From Discostella pseudostelligera (lineage: Eukaryota; Bacillariophyta; Thalassiosirophyceae; Thalassiosirales; Thalassiosiraceae), in assembly GCA_036940085.1 (NCBI GenBank), contig JALLBK010000863.1:1-29715 (forward strand): a stretch of 29,715 nt of DNA, given 5' to 3'. Within the stretch, counting starts at the first letter, position 1; each line of letters starts with the position of its first letter. Below the pieces are notes generated by a model. It searched no databases and was not told where the DNA came from. It saw only the letters and a list, made by a program, of their open reading frames with translations. Shown here piece by piece: positions 19,813 through 29,715 of the stretch. The position numbers were made by a program, and so were the translations under genes.

Positions 19813-22062
19813 TTATGATAGCCGTCCTTCATCGCGTGACTTCTCATTGACAAGGAACTCCAAACGTTGATAATCAAGTTGCAGCTTTGCGTTATTCCCT
19901 CGAAGACTTTTGACTTCCTCTTTAAGGGCAGTATTTTCGTGGCGTACGGCATAATGGGCATTCATTTCCTCCCTGAGGGCAGCAATTCGGTTTCTAAGTT
20001 TGTTGTTTTCCTCTCGAACGGCTACATTTTCCGCATTTACGACTTCTAACTTAGCTGTCAGCCTTCTACAAAGCGCTTCAAAATCTGATTGGGTGGGCTC
20101 TGATTGGCTACTAGGCTCTGATCGGGTAGGCTCTCCTTCCACTGCAGCACTGTGAATTCTGGTGGAATTCCTTGGGTTATGTTCTGCAGGAGCAGGAATA
20201 TCCCCATCAAATGGTGACGGAGGGTCGTAGCCATTCTCTTTCTCCATCTCATCACTCGAGTCCGACTCGTCTTCAGCATACGAAACAGGTTGTCGCTGCC
20301 GTTGAGGAGGAGGTGGTAATGGCTGCGGCGGAGGAGGAGTTGGAGGTCTGCGGGCTTTCTTTTTGAGAGGAGGGGCGGCAGGAACAGCTGGGGCCGCTTT
20401 TCTCTTTTTCGCACCCTGGGCCTCCTTGGAAACTTTGGCAGTGGCTTCCTTCTTGGGGAGGAGGCGGTAAAGCGTATCAGACCCAACGAACTCTTCCACC
20501 GAACTCTTGTCAACACGGATGCATTTCACGGATGCTTTGAATGACAAGTCATATGTGGTGAAATTCGAATCGTCCAGGGGCTTCAGTTGTCGACGATTGT
20601 CGAGAAGAGTATCACCAAATCTGGCAAGCTCCTGTGTCATGGTCTTTTTCTTGTTGCCGAGTGTGCTTAGATGACGTTGATAATAGAATTGGGCCACGCA
20701 GCCAACCCAGGCCATCAAATTCTCCTCGTGTACTGAACCGTGTGACTCTTCACCGAATGCAACTGGAAATGAATGACATACTCATCAGATTGATGCGCCT
20801 AGAAGTGATTGACAAAGCATAGAGAGAATGATGTACTTACCCTCCTGTTTCGTTGGGTTCAGGGGGAGATTGCCACCGAAATCATCGATGATGACCGTCA
20901 AGCCTTGGCAATAGTCAGTTCCTCCCGCTTGAAGTCCCATACGAGTACGAGCATCAGCATGGTGGCTGATCAATCTACCAGATTGCCGACTGTACACATA
21001 CAGTGATCCCTCTTTTCCGCACGATGGGTCAGTGATCCGCATTCCATCAAAGCCGAGAAAGACACGTAACGGGTAGGTGTTCTGGTGAGTAGGAAGCTCG
21101 TGCTTGTTGAGCCAAGGAATTTTTTTATTGACATACACAGTCAGCGAGGTTAGTTCAATAAGTCGCCTTGGCCAATAATCGAAGGTCATACGTGTGTCTC
21201 CTATAACGAATGAGAACAACTGCGGCACATGCAAGTAGGTGCGGGGAATTATATCAGCAAGGTCCTTCAACAATCGAGTCACCGTCATCTTTTGCTGAGC
21301 ATCCACGACATTTCCAACATACTCCTCGGTTTGGTCAGTATGAACCTTATCCAGAATGACCATGAAGACGTAGGGGTCATCAAACGCTTTGCGGTCAAAG
21401 TGTCGGCAGAGTCGCTCTATCCCAACAATTAGATTCCGTTCGCTGTCTGCCCGAGCAGCTCCGTACTTCGCAATGCATTTCGCCACATCTGCATGACTGG
21501 GTTTAGAAAAGAATGATATCATCTGATCCCTCAATGATCTGCTACCCGCATGTTTTTCGTTGGAAAAGTTGAAGGCTGGGAGATAACACCCGTCCGATCT
21601 CTGCAAATCTTTGGCTACTATTCCCAGTTCAATATTCGCATCGCTCCCATTTTTCATGAGCACGAAGCTCAAGTCACTTAGCGTCGCACATCCCTGCTTC
21701 AATCCCACCCCATTCTCTCCGATATCACCCGCACCGGAATTAACTTTGGAGGAGTTGTAAACCTCCAAGACATTTTTCAATGGCCGGATCGATTTGATAG
21801 AATTATTAACGATGCACAGACCGGTAGTAGTAGTCGTCGCTCGGCCATTTGGCAATTCATATATGTCAGGGTAGACGTGCACTTTCCCCCGGAAGGAATG
21901 TTGATCCTCTTTGTTCATTCCATTATGTATCGCAGCATCGAGGGAGTTATCGATCAAATCAAGCAAGGCCAAGATTTTGGTGTTGAAATTCCTAGTCCAT
22001 GATCTCCACAACCCGATTCCATCCACTCGGGTCTTTTTGCCGTTGTTGTCGGTAGGGGGCAT
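19813..22062 (-). CDS. MORC-like GHKL ATPase-domain protein
   Basis: Two exons (22062-20841, 20762-19813) around a 78-bp GT-AG intron, phase 1, 723 residues. The N-terminal GHKL fold resembles MORC proteins: LALLDLIDNSLDAAI (31-45), GDIGENGVGLKQG (112-124) and an S5-like half ending NLPLNPTKQE. After the splice come VAFGEES and MAWVGCVAQFYYQRHL, as in MORC. The C-terminal part has a Lys-rich and Pro-rich linker (RRPPTPPPPQPLPPPPQ), an acidic Ser patch and a final leucine-rich coiled coil of about 90 residues. MORCs are nuclear ATP clamps in chromatin silencing and repair (family knowledge). Two ATP-site motifs are abnormal: the general-base Glu of the N-box is Asp35, and the DNGxG motif reads NNSIK (86-90). 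It may bind ATP weakly or serve as a scaffold. Confidence 0.82.
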
Positions 22063-22567
22063 TTTCCATGTATGTTGGTGTTGACGTCGAAAGGAGATTC
22101 CAATTCAGATGACAATGAGTGAGTCGATAGCAGTAGCAGGTGTATGCGATTAGTTTGGATTGGAATGTGGAGACTATCTTCATCTAGAGTAGTAGCGGCC
22201 GGCGGCGGCGGCGGCGGCGGGATGGTTCTCTGATTTTGTCGTTTGTTGTTGTTGCGGGCGTCTGCGGGCGGGCGTCCATCCGGTCCGTCCGGTCCAAGAA
22301 GCCCGGACGACGGCCGGCGATGGTGCATACAGTTTGTGGTTTTAGCGATTCTGGATGGTCTCCCGCCAAATCTGCGCCACACGTGAAATCCACTACGCTG
22401 CCACCCTCCCCGCCAAATCCTTGCCTCAACAAACTCATCGCCATTCGCCACCGCCACCATGGCGGCCGCAACATGACACCTCTCCTCGTATGCCCAATGA
22501 ACAACTTCGCGTCTGTCACCGGTAGATCGCTCACAATAGCCTTCAGAGACTAGGAGTAATAATAGCC
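22063..22567. promoter_or_regulatory. Divergent promoter, MORC-like / GCN2
   Basis: About 505 bp, strongly GC-rich in the middle. It has a GGC triplet run (22201-22221) and two inverted TTTGGCGGG boxes: tcccgccaaa (22361-22370) and ccccgccaaatcc (22407-22419). Frames through this stretch are low-complexity and show no domain. Confidence 0.5.
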
Positions 22568-25500
22568 ATGCCTAAGAAAAAGTCCAAGGCTAAAAACTCT
22601 GTCGCGGCTACTCACCCTGCAGCGGCGGCGGTGGTGGTGTCAGCGTCCGCCGGAACTAAAATCAATGAACCGTATCTTCCAGGAGGCGAAGACCTATCCC
22701 TCCAGCGACACGATGAAGAAACTGTTTTATCTGCCATTTACGGTGAAGATTTCACTACAGAGGCGGGTGCGTGGAATTGTCCACTGTACAAACTTCGAAT
22801 ACGTTCCGGTAGTGGTGGTGCACAAGACATGATAAATTCTAGCATCTCCTGCGAGCTTACACTATCAATACAGCTGAATAAGAAATATCCTCACTCCGTT
22901 CCATTAATACACCTTGCCAATACTGGAAGTGAAACTGATTTCCAAATATCGACAATACAAATATCAGAGTTGTTGAATTTGCTTCAGCTCAAAGCAATGG
23001 AGTTTGCAAGTCTTGGTCAAGTGATGGGTTGGGAATTGGGGCAGGTTGTTGAGGCCTATTTGGTTGGTTGTGTCGAGATGAGGAGGAAGAAGGAAAAGGA
23101 CGAGAAGGATGGAATGCAGCGGAAGAAAAATAAGAATAGCGGCATCAAGAATGTAAAGTTTGATGATAATGATGATCATCGTGGAGTTGAAGATGATTGG
23201 TTGAATTTTGATGCTGATGCTTTTACCGACATTGCTCATGACGAAGACAATCCTATTGCTAATGCCCTTGCCACACCTACCGAACTCGACATGATTATGG
23301 ACAGCGATACTCAAAGAGAAATCGCCCGTCAAATTGAAGCATTGGATGATGCGGCTAGAATGCGAGAGCAGAGAAAACAGAGGGGCGTCCTCCATACGAT
23401 TGCAGATAAAAATGATGATGATGATGATGGCGATGATGGAAATAGTGATGAAGAGGAATATGACTATCCAGAGTTGGCAGCAGCAATTGGGCCTGCAGAG
23501 CAGCAGCATGGAGGTGGAGGTAACTTCTCGAGGTATCAAACGGACTTTGTAGAAATCGCTCACCTCGGACGTGGTGGTGGCGGAGAAGTTGTACAGGCAA
23601 TTAACCGCTTGGACCGTCGTGTTTACGCTATCAAGAAGGTTTTGCTGGAGGAGGAATCAGAGGCTACTAAATGGGCCACAATGCAAAATGAAAAACTCAG
23701 AAGGGAGGTCACTACGATTAGCATGATGGCACACAAGAACATTGTACGATATTATCAAGCATGGGTGGAATATCCTACGGTCATCGAAGACAAAGTAAAG
23801 GAGGAATCGATACCGGACAATGAGCATGCAGATAGTTTGGACGCAACAGGAATACTCGATGAGAGCAAGAACAACGGAGAAGGAAACAATGATGAAGAAG
23901 ACGGCGACGAGTCTTCATCCAATGGATGGTCCTCCTCCTCTTCATCCACTACCTCGTCATCGTCATCGGCTTCTTTATCTTCTACATCTCGGACGTCACT
24001 TTCGAAACTAGCGGGGACGAGTACGAACAAGTCTCTATCTGAACTGAGCCTTGAGAATTTTCTTGAACACGAAATTGGAGTCACCGACTTTACAAATCCG
24101 TTGCTTGGATATGGTGCTCTGTTTCGGTATCCTCCAACATTAGCATCGCCATCATCCAAACCATCATCGTCTCAAGAGGCTCTGTTGCCATCGGAATCAT
24201 ACTCCACATCTGGTCTCAAACGCGCTCAGAATAGCGGAATAATGTACATACAAATGCAGTATTGCAAAACAACTATGAGGGATATGATTGACAAGTCGAA
24301 GTTATCCATCGATACAGTGTGGAAGAGTCTGAGACAAATCTTAGAAGCATTGGTATATATCCACGGCCGTAACGTCATACACAGAGATCTAAAACCTGCC
24401 AAGTAAGTCCTTTGCATTGTGCATAAGTTTTGATGTCCGCATGTTTGATTTACTCAACCCTTGTCAATCCATCGACGCTTGTCGGGAACAGCATTTTTAT
24501 TGACGACGAAGAAAACATTCGGTTAGGAGACTTCGGCCTAGCAACATCACACCGCCCTTCAACTAAGTCACATGGCAGTGTTCCTGGATTGGAAGCAGAT
24601 GCATTATATGAAGCTATTGATAACATTAGTGGACTTATTGGCGCTTCTTCATCTTCATCTGCAAATCGAGGTACCAATACTACTCTTTCTATGACCAGTA
24701 TAACGGGCGGAGTTGGAACTGCACTCTATATGGCTCCGGAACAAGAGTTGAGCAAAACGATAAAAGGAAAGCCATCATATGATAGCAAGGCCGATATCTT
24801 TTCACTGGGGGTACTCCTGTTTGAAATGTTCATGTTGAAGGTGCGTCACTTCTCTCAACTTCTTGAGAAAATGACTTTTCTATGTGATTATGCCGTCTTA
24901 TGAAATTGATGACTTTACGTTCTAGCCGATTGGATGCACTTACATGGAAAGAGCTGATATTCTGACAGCCCTCAGAGGCGAGCCACGAAGCGCAGTTATC
25001 AAAGGCGAGCATAGTAAAGACGTACTGGAACCACTATTTTCAGATACGGGAGATATTATTGGGGACATGAAGCAACACATTGCATTAAGGTTTCCAGAGG
25101 GATCGAGCATTCCATTAAATGCCCAGAAAATTATATTGTGGTGCTTGGAACGCTCTCCAAAACGCCGCCCTACTGCGGAGCAATTGCTCGCATGCGACCT
25201 CCTCCCCAGAAAGGTAGAATTAGAGGAGACATATCTTAATGAAGTCATGCACACATTGAGCAAGAGTGAGCAATCTTATCAGCAAATCCTGGCGAAGCTC
25301 TTTGACCGCCCGAATCCAAATGCTGTGCTGACAACGTATGACAATGAGATTTCAATCAGAGCAAATAATTATGATGCTCGTCACCTCTTGGCACAGGCTC
25401 TCGATTCAGTGAAGGGATCCTCGGCGGCAGGCCGCGGCCTAGCGTATTCTAGGCCGATGTCTGGAGTTGCCCTTGCTGCTGCGATTACAGCATTGCGGCG

Positions 25501-28153
25501 TGCCCAGCATGCTGGAAATGTTTCTGGCGGCGGAAAAGAAGGAGAAGGTATGAATCAAGTTGGCCCATGTATTTTCATCGTTGAATGAATTCGATTCTCA
25601 ACCCTCGGTCCCGACCTCTTAGCGCTCCGTGGTGCACCTCACCAGGCAGCAACGATCTTAGCGATGACAGCTGCTAGTTCAGCCGCAGTAGAAGGCTGCG
25701 CGTATGGTCTCCTTGGAGCTGATCCGAGGGTGGTTGAAAGTATTTGCCGGAAGCTTTGTGGCATATTTTACTCTCACGGTGCCGTGAGACTTCAAGGACC
25801 TCTGCTACGGCCGACGGACCCAAACGAAACAGACACATCGCTTAACAAGCCGGTGGATCTTTTGGCTCGACGGGGTTCGGTGCTGCGCCTTCGAGAAGAC
25901 TTATGCATTCCATTTGCGAGGGCTCTAAGCCGTGGGGGATCATCAACGAATAACATGAAAAGGTTTGATATCAACAAAGTCTTCATCGAATCTGATGCAG
26001 GTTTACATCCGAAAGAAATGCTTGAAGCTTCATTCGACATCATCCAAGATGAAAACACCGCAATAGCAGAGTTGCTCGAAGCGGAGTCAATACTTGTTCT
26101 TTGCCAGGTAATGTCGCTGCTTGCTCCAAAAGAAGAAGTGCCGTCTGCAGCTTTGTTGAAAGCACCAATTTGGGTGCTCAAGCTAACTCATACTCGTCTA
26201 TCTGACGCGATTATGGATTTGATGTTCCTGCCGACCTCTGAAGCTATTCGTCAAAGCTGTTTGAACATATTCACGGCCGTCTTGGCATTTCCCCCGAACG
26301 AGCTTCGTAACCAGCAACGAAAGCCCGGGAAATATAAGACCCGTGAGATGAAAGACAAGAAGATTGAATTTCTCGACAAATGTATAGAAACTGCGGTCAT
26401 CGGTGACAAGCTTCCAAAGAAATCCGGCAAGAGACTTCGTGCATTTTTGTGTCACTTTCTGAAACCTCAGCTCGATGCAAACAAAGGTGTGATATGTCCA
26501 ATTATCTTTGAGATTTACATGTTGCCGCCCCCTGTCACTAAACTTTTATTCCCATGCAGTGCTGGATGTCATCTCGGAATCTATAAAAAAGATGCATAAT
26601 GCAGATATGAATTCATCTAGTCATTCTGCTGAAGTCAAAAATCTTTCAAGAAACTGCTTCGGTGAGGCAATGCGATGCATAAATCAACTTCGGCAACTAC
26701 TCAGGGCAATGGACGCTTTAGGCATTGTCGCAGCCTTGAGGTTGGAAAGTCCGCAAGATGGACTTAAGAAGAAAGTGTCATATCCCGCCTACATCGCCAT
26801 TGACTTGGGTCTACGCCAAAAACGAAAGCATTTCTCCGGACGTCTGTACTTTCAAGCCGTGCTCCTGCATGATGACTTCTTCTGTGGCAATGGAGAAAGT
26901 AGCCTCAACCTAACCTTTGATGGGAAGGGTACTCGGATTGCAGAAGGTGGACGATATGACGACCTTGTCCGGCAGGTGAGTTTTGATTGTTACTCTCGTC
27001 GTGTTGAGATTTGTTTGTAATTCAATGTTATTCATTACTGTCCCTCCATTTTCAGTTTCGTCCGCCTGGAAATTTTGGGAGTGTGAATGAGTACACTGTG
27101 GCAAAAGTGCCTGCTTGCATTGGGTTAATATTGTTCCTAGGCAAAATGATTGAACGCATCTATCACGACGCTGCTGTCGATGACAAGAGGCAGAAACATT
27201 CATTCGTCGAGAACCTGCGTCGTAGCATGGGTCATCCATTGCCATCCGCACCCATTAATTGCATCGTGACCAGTGAGAGTGGTCTCGACCTAGCGTCATG
27301 CGCTCAGCGGGCCAAAATTTGTGCTCTGTTGTGGAGTTCCGGTATATCATGTGAATATTTGGCTCAGAGCGGTGTGATGCTGAGCTTACTTCGACATCTT
27401 TCAAGCAATTCAAGCACAGTCAAAGAGTGGAGTTCGAGTGTCGACAGAATATGTGGGATATGTGCCATCCTTAATATTCCATTTGTCATAATTGTGCAGC
27501 CTCATCTTCTTAAGACGAAATCAGTCGTTAAGGTTCGTCAGACAACAACCCACACTGCATCTGGTCCGATATACAGCGCAAGCGAGGATCTCGTCCCACT
27601 CTCGTCACTATCTTCGGTACTGTTGAAGCGCCTCGGCTCTCGATTTGATGCCCGGGATGACATGTATCTGGCAAACCCTCCCAGTCAACCGGCTAGCAAT
27701 GGAGATAATCTACAAATTCAGTCCCCGGACAAAATTGAGATCGAGTGCATTTATGTTGGGATCGATCAATACTTTGATAGTGAGCATAAAGCAAACAATG
27801 CTCAATGGAAGCAAGTGAAAAAGGTAATGAAAACAACAACTCAAAAGATGGCCATCCATATTAGCGACTTCTATGATCAGAGCCTTCCTGTGATTGCTAT
27901 AGATCTGCCATTCCGGGCCGTCCGCGATATTGGAAGCTCCCTGATATTTGATGGACTTGAGTCATTAAACTGTGGCATGTTGCAAACAAAGTACTCAAAG
28001 CACAAGAAACTGTTGCGCAATCTAGCGTCCGCTTTGGACGCATTGATACAAAAAGATCATCGACCCAACTCAGAGGGGAAAAGACAGCTGACAATATTTT
28101 TGTACAGTATTTCATGTGACAAATTTGACATGATTACTCTCGCATGCCCTTAG
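22568..28153 (+). CDS. GCN2: GCN2-type eIF2alpha kinase (RWD, kinase, HisRS-like)
   Basis: Six exons: 22568-24402, 24492-24840, 24926-25547, 25623-26486, 26560-26975, 27056-28153. Introns of 89, 85, 75, 73 and 80 bp are GT-AG and in phase, giving 1,727 residues (human about 1,649). Order: basic start MPKKKSKAKN, RWD domain (DEETVLSAIYGEDF onwards) that in the family binds GCN1, acidic linker, kinase with HLGRGGGGEVVQA (Gly334 region), AIKK (Lys356), a long acidic/Ser-rich insert typical of eIF2alpha kinases, VIHRDLKPAN (Asp607, completed by the splice), LGDFGLATS and YMAPEQE. Then comes a HisRS-like domain (HGAVRLQGPLL, HPKEMLEASFDI, AEGGRYDDL) that senses uncharged tRNA, and a C-terminal domain ending FLYSISCDKFDMITL. 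The role is amino-acid starvation control of translation. No pseudokinase domain was noticed. Confidence 0.93.
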
Positions 28154-28392
28154 CCATTAGCCAGCGTGAGCATGTTCAGTGGTTGTCCGAACAAATTGAA
28201 CTGTTTATTATTATTCCGCACTATTCATCATCCCACCAGCACAATAAAATCAGCTGCAGCCAGCATCAAGCATAATAATGGACATTTTTGATACCAGCTA
28301 CCAGCAATGACATTGTGTGTATTGTGAAGGGTTGTTTGTTGTGGTATTGTCAGCAGCAATAGTCGCACAAACATCATCATGATCATCATATA
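28154..28392. other. GCN2 3' flank
   Basis: Short A/T-rich stretch after the GCN2 stop, with aataaaat at 28245-28252 as a possible poly(A) signal. Nothing else recognised. Confidence 0.4.
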
Positions 28393-28809
28393 ATGAGGAT
28401 CCTCCTCAGTCTTCTATTCATCCACCCCATCCTCCTCATTATTCTACTTATTCTCCTCATAATCCTAATACTCCACTCACACTCCTCATTCTTTTCATAC
28501 TCCTCATTCTCATGCTACTACCGCCCCTCCTTGCTCCTCACCATTCTCCATACTGCTCATACTCCTCATACTTGTCCCTCTCCTCATGCTCCATGTGCTC
28601 CTCATGCTCCTCCGTGCTCCTCCATCACAACAACCTCCTCCATCCTCCATCATGATACTAATCATCATCCTACTACTACTCATCCAACTACCCATGCACT
28701 TTGTTGCCTACTACTCCTCATCCTACTAGTAGTACTCCTCATCCTCACATCCAGCTGCCCGCTTCCTGCCCATCCTAGTACTATACTACAATACTCATCC
28801 TCCTACTAG
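28393..28809. repeat. Degenerate polypyrimidine repeat (CTCCTCAT-like units)
   Basis: The plus strand is overwhelmingly C/T/A with almost no G, built from drifting copies of ctcctcat, actcctcat and gctcctcat. An open frame of 138 codons exists only because of this bias (Leu/Ile/Ser/His/Thr strings) and is not taken as a gene. Confidence 0.8.
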
Positions 28810-29600
28810 TACACATATCCCCCATCAAACATCATTCTTCTCATCCTCTGTCATCATCAATTGGAACATAATGCATATTCTCAGCAGCATTCAGCAGTGG
28901 CATCAGGCTGAAGCTGGAGAAGCATTGGAAATCATATGCACCATGAGAACTCATCTTCTTTCTATCTGGAGGGCGCAGTCACCAAAAATCCAGCACCAGC
29001 AACCCAGCAGCACCGCCGCTGGTGTAGTACTAGTGGGTAGCAGAACTATGATCTACTCCATGATCTATGGTAATAGCGGTACCGCTGCAATGTTGGCCTA
29101 GTACTGGGCACTAAGCACTGGGGACTGGGCACCCGCCAAACCACCACGACCAGCAGCAGCACCCTCTACTATGATCAAGGTGATTGAAATCATCATCATC
29201 CACAAGTTTCTCATGAGGATCATCAAGAACAATGCCAGCAGGATCTTCAGCCATCATTAGTAAGCATTCCTCCTCCTCAGCTTGTGTCTTCATCACTCCT
29301 TGTTAGCTCCTTGATCATGCAACTACTCATCGTCAATGAGGAAACACTTCTTCTCACAGCTTGTGCATCATCACAAACACCTACTATCACTAGCAAATGG
29401 TACTATAATCATTAACAACAATTGTCTGCTTTATTCACATTTCAGCTTGAAAACATCACCACTCCCCCCCCCTCAGTCCCCAGCACTCATCCTCCTTGTT
29501 AGCTTCTTGTTCATTTCTTGCATCCATGACATCCCAGCTTGGTCCGTGCTCACTCCATCATGCTCCTCCTCCTCCATCATCATTATCATCATCAATCTCC
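28810..29600. other. Gene-poor low-complexity segment
   Basis: A mix of CAG/CATCAT-like simple sequence, several ACTAGT-containing words and a C run near 29464. Frames at 28871-29101 (+) and 29111-29296 (-) have skewed compositions and no domain. No gene is supported. Confidence 0.5.
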
Positions 29601-29604
29601 TATC

Positions 29605-29715
29605 TACTCCTACTCCTACTCCTACTCCTACTCCTACTCCTACTCCTCCTACTCCTCCTACTCCTACTCCTCCTACTCCTCCTACTCCTCCTACTCCTCC
29701 TACTCCTCCTACTCC
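29605..29715. repeat. Tandem TACTCC / TACTCCTCC microsatellite running off the window
   Basis: About 110 bp of tactcc hexamers passing into tactcctcc nonamers and mixtures, continuing to the last base. Both periods are multiples of three, so it would be tolerated in a coding frame (Thr-Pro or Tyr-Ser strings), but no start or flanking domain is visible. Confidence 0.9.

Noticed and set aside
28393..28809. 138-codon hydrophobic/His/Thr-rich frame
   Set aside because: An effect of the G-poor repeat, which lacks stop codons in this frame; no domain or codon structure.
28871..29101. 76-codon frame
   Set aside because: CAG-rich low-complexity sequence, no domain, isolated.

Overview
The window looks like nuclear DNA from a photosynthetic stramenopile, most likely a diatom. 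Genes are split by short GT-AG introns (about 73-174 bp). Three proteins begin with a signal peptide running into an Ala-Phe junction (AEAF-AP, ASAF-SG, EVAF-IS), the ASAFAP-like signature of secondary plastids. Two of them are plastid-type proteins (PSB32/TLP18.3 and RecN). No tRNA, rRNA or CRISPR was seen. Species is not determinable by eye.

Ten genes fill about 1.46-28.15 kb and alternate strictly in strand. In order: AQR spliceosomal helicase (-), a RING-like/SUMO-interacting-motif protein (+), an unidentified plastid-type membrane protein (-), a RHEB-like GTPase (+), PSB32 (-), RecN (+), a PARL-type rhomboid (-), a membrane-anchored Gfo/Idh/MocA-like protein (+), a MORC-like GHKL protein (-) and a GCN2 eIF2alpha kinase (+). 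This gives five divergent pairs sharing 0.15-0.6 kb promoters, and convergent pairs whose stop codons can be as close as 28 bp. Every divergent promoter carries at least one E2F-like TGGCGGGA/TTTGGCGGG-type box.

The left flank (1-1463) holds a decayed PIF/Harbinger transposase fragment and a 21-bp direct repeat. The right flank (28154-29715) is gene-poor and ends in long polypyrimidine repeats built on CTCCT units.

The assembly has two single-N joins (3527 and 17928). At each, exactly 72 bp is repeated on both sides of the N, so these are unmerged contig overlaps. One makes AQR look broken. The other inflates an intron of the Gfo/Idh gene.

Functionally the genes are mixed: splicing, TOR and GCN2 nutrient signalling, plastid maintenance (PSII repair and DNA repair) and chromatin. 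No pathway cluster is evident beyond the PSB32/RecN plastid pair. The most unusual proteins are the Gfo/Idh protein with a duplicated membrane module spanning a splice junction, the RHEB-like GTPase with altered nucleotide motifs, the MORC-like protein with a degraded ATP site, and the RING/SIM protein as a candidate SUMO-targeted ubiquitin ligase.
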